This document shows positions 62,502 through 64,000 of a stretch of 64,000 nucleotides of DNA, piece by piece. The stretch lies in the NCBI RefSeq assembly GCF_000442255.1, contig NZ_KE557274.1:549311-613310 (forward strand). Reading direction: 5' to 3'. A model generated the notes under the pieces. That model saw only the letters and a program-made list of their open reading frames with translations, was not told where the DNA came from and ran no database searches. Position numbers and translations under genes: made by a program. The stretch's first letter is position 1. Each line of letters begins with the position of its first letter. The DNA comes from Salipiger mucosus DSM 16094 (GTDB taxonomy: Bacteria > Pseudomonadota > Alphaproteobacteria > Rhodobacterales > Rhodobacteraceae).

Positions 62502-63647
62502 ATGACTGCCAATACCGAAACCGACCCCCGAGCCCTTGAACAGAAACCGGAAGATTTCGCGTCTCAGTGGCGCTTGATCTGGATCGCCTTCCGCAGGCAT
62601 CGGCTGGCCATGACTGGCGCGATCATCGTACTGATGTTTTACCTCGTGGGTGCCTTTGCCGAAATCCTCGCTCCATTCGACCCGAACGAGAGTTCGTCGG
62701 CAAACATCTACCACCCGCCGCAGATGGTTCGTTTCATCGACCACGACGCCGACGGCGGCTGGTCCTTTAGCCCGCACGTGATCGGGATGACGATGGAGCG
62801 GGACAAGTTTACGCTCAAGACCACCTATACCGAGAACCCAGAGGATAAGATCTACCTCGACTTCTTCGGCAAGGGAGAGCCCTACAAGCTCTGGGGCCTC
62901 ATCCCGATGGAGCGCCATTTCCTCACGACCGAGAACTCCGATGAGAGGTTCTTCCTCCTGGGCGCCGATCGCCTGGGGCGTGACATGCTCAGCCGGACGA
63001 TCTACGGAACCAGGGTCTCCATGTCCATCGGCCTGATCGGCGTGGGGCTCAGCCTGCTGCTGGGGCTGATCCTTGGCGGGGTCTCCGGCTACTACGGTGG
63101 CAAGGTCGACATGTTCATCCAGCGTATCGTCGAGCTGGTGATCTCGTTGCCGACGATTCCGATCTGGCTGGGCCTGAGCGCGGCACTGCCGCAGGACTGG
63201 TCTCCTCTGGCGCGATACTTCGCGATCACCATCATCCTGTCACTGGTGGCCTGGACTGAACTCGCCCGTGTCGTCCGTGGTAGGTTCCTGGCTCTGAGGA
63301 CCGAGGACTTCGTGACCGCGGCCCGGCTTGATGGCTGCAAGCGTGGCAGGGTGATCTTCCGGCACATGATGCCCTCGATGGTGAGCCACATCATCGCCTC
63401 GGTTACGCTGGCGATCCCCGTGATGATCATTGCCGAGACGTCGCTGTCGTTTCTCGGGCTCGGGCTGACGCCGCCGATCATCTCTTGGGGCGTGCTGCTG
63501 AAGGAGGCGCAGAACATCCGCTCTATCGCCCAGGCCCCCTGGCTTTTCGCACCCGGTGGCGCAGTCTGCCTTGCGGTGCTGGCTCTGAATTTCCTAGGCG
63601 ATGGTCTGCGTGACGCGGCCGACCCCTATGTGCAGGACAGTCACTGA
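62502..63647 (+). CDS. ABC importer permease, DppC type
   Basis: 381 residues from ATG 62502; a GTG at 62493 overlapping the previous stop would add three residues. N-terminal WIAFRRHRLAMTGAIIVLMF, then a large periplasmic insertion (residues about 70-140), FFLLGADRLGRDMLSRTIYG typical of DppC/OppC, and the EAA loop TAARLDGCKRGRVIFRHMMP. The insertion of about 70 residues is longer than in standard DppC and is shared by the sugar-type family-5 systems. The stop overlaps the ATPase start (TGATG). Confidence 0.92.
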   Translation: MTANTETDPRALEQKPEDFASQWRLIWIAFRRHRLAMTGAIIVLMFYLVGAFAEILAPFDPNESSSANIYHPPQMVRFIDHDADGGWSFSPHVIGMTMERDKFTLKTTYTENPEDKIYLDFFGKGEPYKLWGLIPMERHFLTTENSDERFFLLGADRLGRDMLSRTIYGTRVSMSIGLIGVGLSLLLGLILGGVSGYYGGKVDMFIQRIVELVISLPTIPIWLGLSAALPQDWSPLARYFAITIILSLVAWTELARVVRGRFLALRTEDFVTAARLDGCKRGRVIFRHMMPSMVSHIIASVTLAIPVMIIAETSLSFLGLGLTPPIISWGVLLKEAQNIRSIAQAPWLFAPGGAVCLAVLALNFLGDGLRDAADPYVQDSH

Positions 63648-64000
63648 TGGATGGTGAAACAATGACTTCCGAGTGGAACACGCCGGTTCTGGAACTCAAG
63701 AACCTAACGACCGAATTCGTGACCAAGCGCGGAGCCTTCCGCGCGGTTGATGACGTCTCGCTTGAACTTCACGCCGGCAAGACCCTGTGCGTCGTCGGTG
63801 AAAGCGGCTCTGGCAAGAGCGTGATGTCGCGTTCGATTCTGCAGATCGTCGATCCGCCGGGCCGGGTGGCCGGGGGGCAGGCGCTCCTGCACCGGCACCG
63901 CACTGCGCGTGCCGGTGCAGGGGAAGAGACTGTCGACCTGCTGAAACTCAACCCAAAGTCCAGGGCGATCCGCAGCCTGCGTGGGCGCGACGTCGCCATG
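63647..64000 (+). CDS. ABC importer ATPase (DppD type), 3' end outside window
   Basis: First 118 codons of the nucleotide-binding subunit. Start at 63647 overlaps the permease stop as TGATG; ATG 63662 is an in-frame alternative. LELKNLTTEFVTKRGAFRAV, DDVSLELHAGKTLCVVGESG and the Walker A motif GESGSGKSVMSRSIL are clear. Signature and Walker B lie beyond the window. Confidence 0.93.
   Translation, partial: MDGETMTSEWNTPVLELKNLTTEFVTKRGAFRAVDDVSLELHAGKTLCVVGESGSGKSVMSRSILQIVDPPGRVAGGQALLHRHRTARAGAGEETVDLLKLNPKSRAIRSLRGRDVAM

Overview
The window looks like an accessory replicon, or an integrated plasmid segment, of a high-GC alphaproteobacterium, most likely a Rhodobacterales (roseobacter-type) marine bacterium. 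The basis is the gene content: a B12-dependent class II ribonucleotide reductase, a small DUF1127 protein, TRAP and family-5 ABC transporters, GMC dehydrogenases with Tat-exported small subunits, and a Rep_3-type plasmid initiator. No rRNA, tRNA or CRISPR array was seen.

Layout. 1-2.1 kb: nrdJ, running off the left edge. 2.2-9.7 kb: a plasmid-like backbone with a Rep_3 initiator translationally coupled to an unknown gene, an iteron origin, about 1.2 kb of non-coding DNA with an array of GATTCC-N4-GGCGCG-TGAC-CGCGCC palindromes, a lipoprotein, recX and a catalytically degenerate tyrosine-recombinase homologue. 9.8-12.7 kb: DUF1127 gene, glutamate dehydrogenase with a hairpin over its ribosome binding site, and an lrp remnant. 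12.7-16.6 kb: a VOC / Tat subunit / GMC dehydrogenase operon, a ribbon-helix-helix protein and a secreted protein. 16.8-21 kb: an unknown gene, a Doc toxin module, a frameshifted ADP-ribosyltransferase-like gene, and a Fic protein with a long inverted repeat at its promoter. 21-26 kb: MFS exporter/Lrp pair, an IS1182-type element, and broken or unknown genes. 26.1-31.1 kb: a TetR/MFP/RND efflux cassette bracketed by a 15-bp inverted repeat. 31-34 kb: small genes, a frameshifted phosphoesterase and dinB. 34-39.5 kb: an operon for a cytochrome c, a multicopper oxidase (frameshifted), and an FAD/3Fe-4S sugar-type dehydrogenase with its small subunit. 39.5-42.7 kb: IS5 and IS110 transposase genes and debris, including an aldose-1-epimerase remnant.

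42.8-57.0 kb is a coherent catabolic island: CoA-transferase, thioesterase and IclR on the minus strand; acyl-CoA synthetase, FAS1-like dehydratase, TRAP transporter, methylcrotonyl-CoA carboxylase, HMG-CoA lyase, enoyl-CoA hydratase and the biotin importer BioY on the plus strand. It resembles the lower leucine/isovalerate pathway without isovaleryl-CoA dehydrogenase. I infer that an imported C5 acid such as 3-methylcrotonate or 3-hydroxyisovalerate enters here. The island is bracketed by an intact aldose-1-epimerase gene on the right and a decayed copy of part of it on the left.

57.1-64.0 kb: aldose 1-epimerase, uronate dehydrogenase and a divergent family-5 ABC importer, probably for uronic acids or their oligomers, running off the right edge. 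Several genes carry indels in short homopolymers. These may be real decay or sequencing errors, and the read data would decide.
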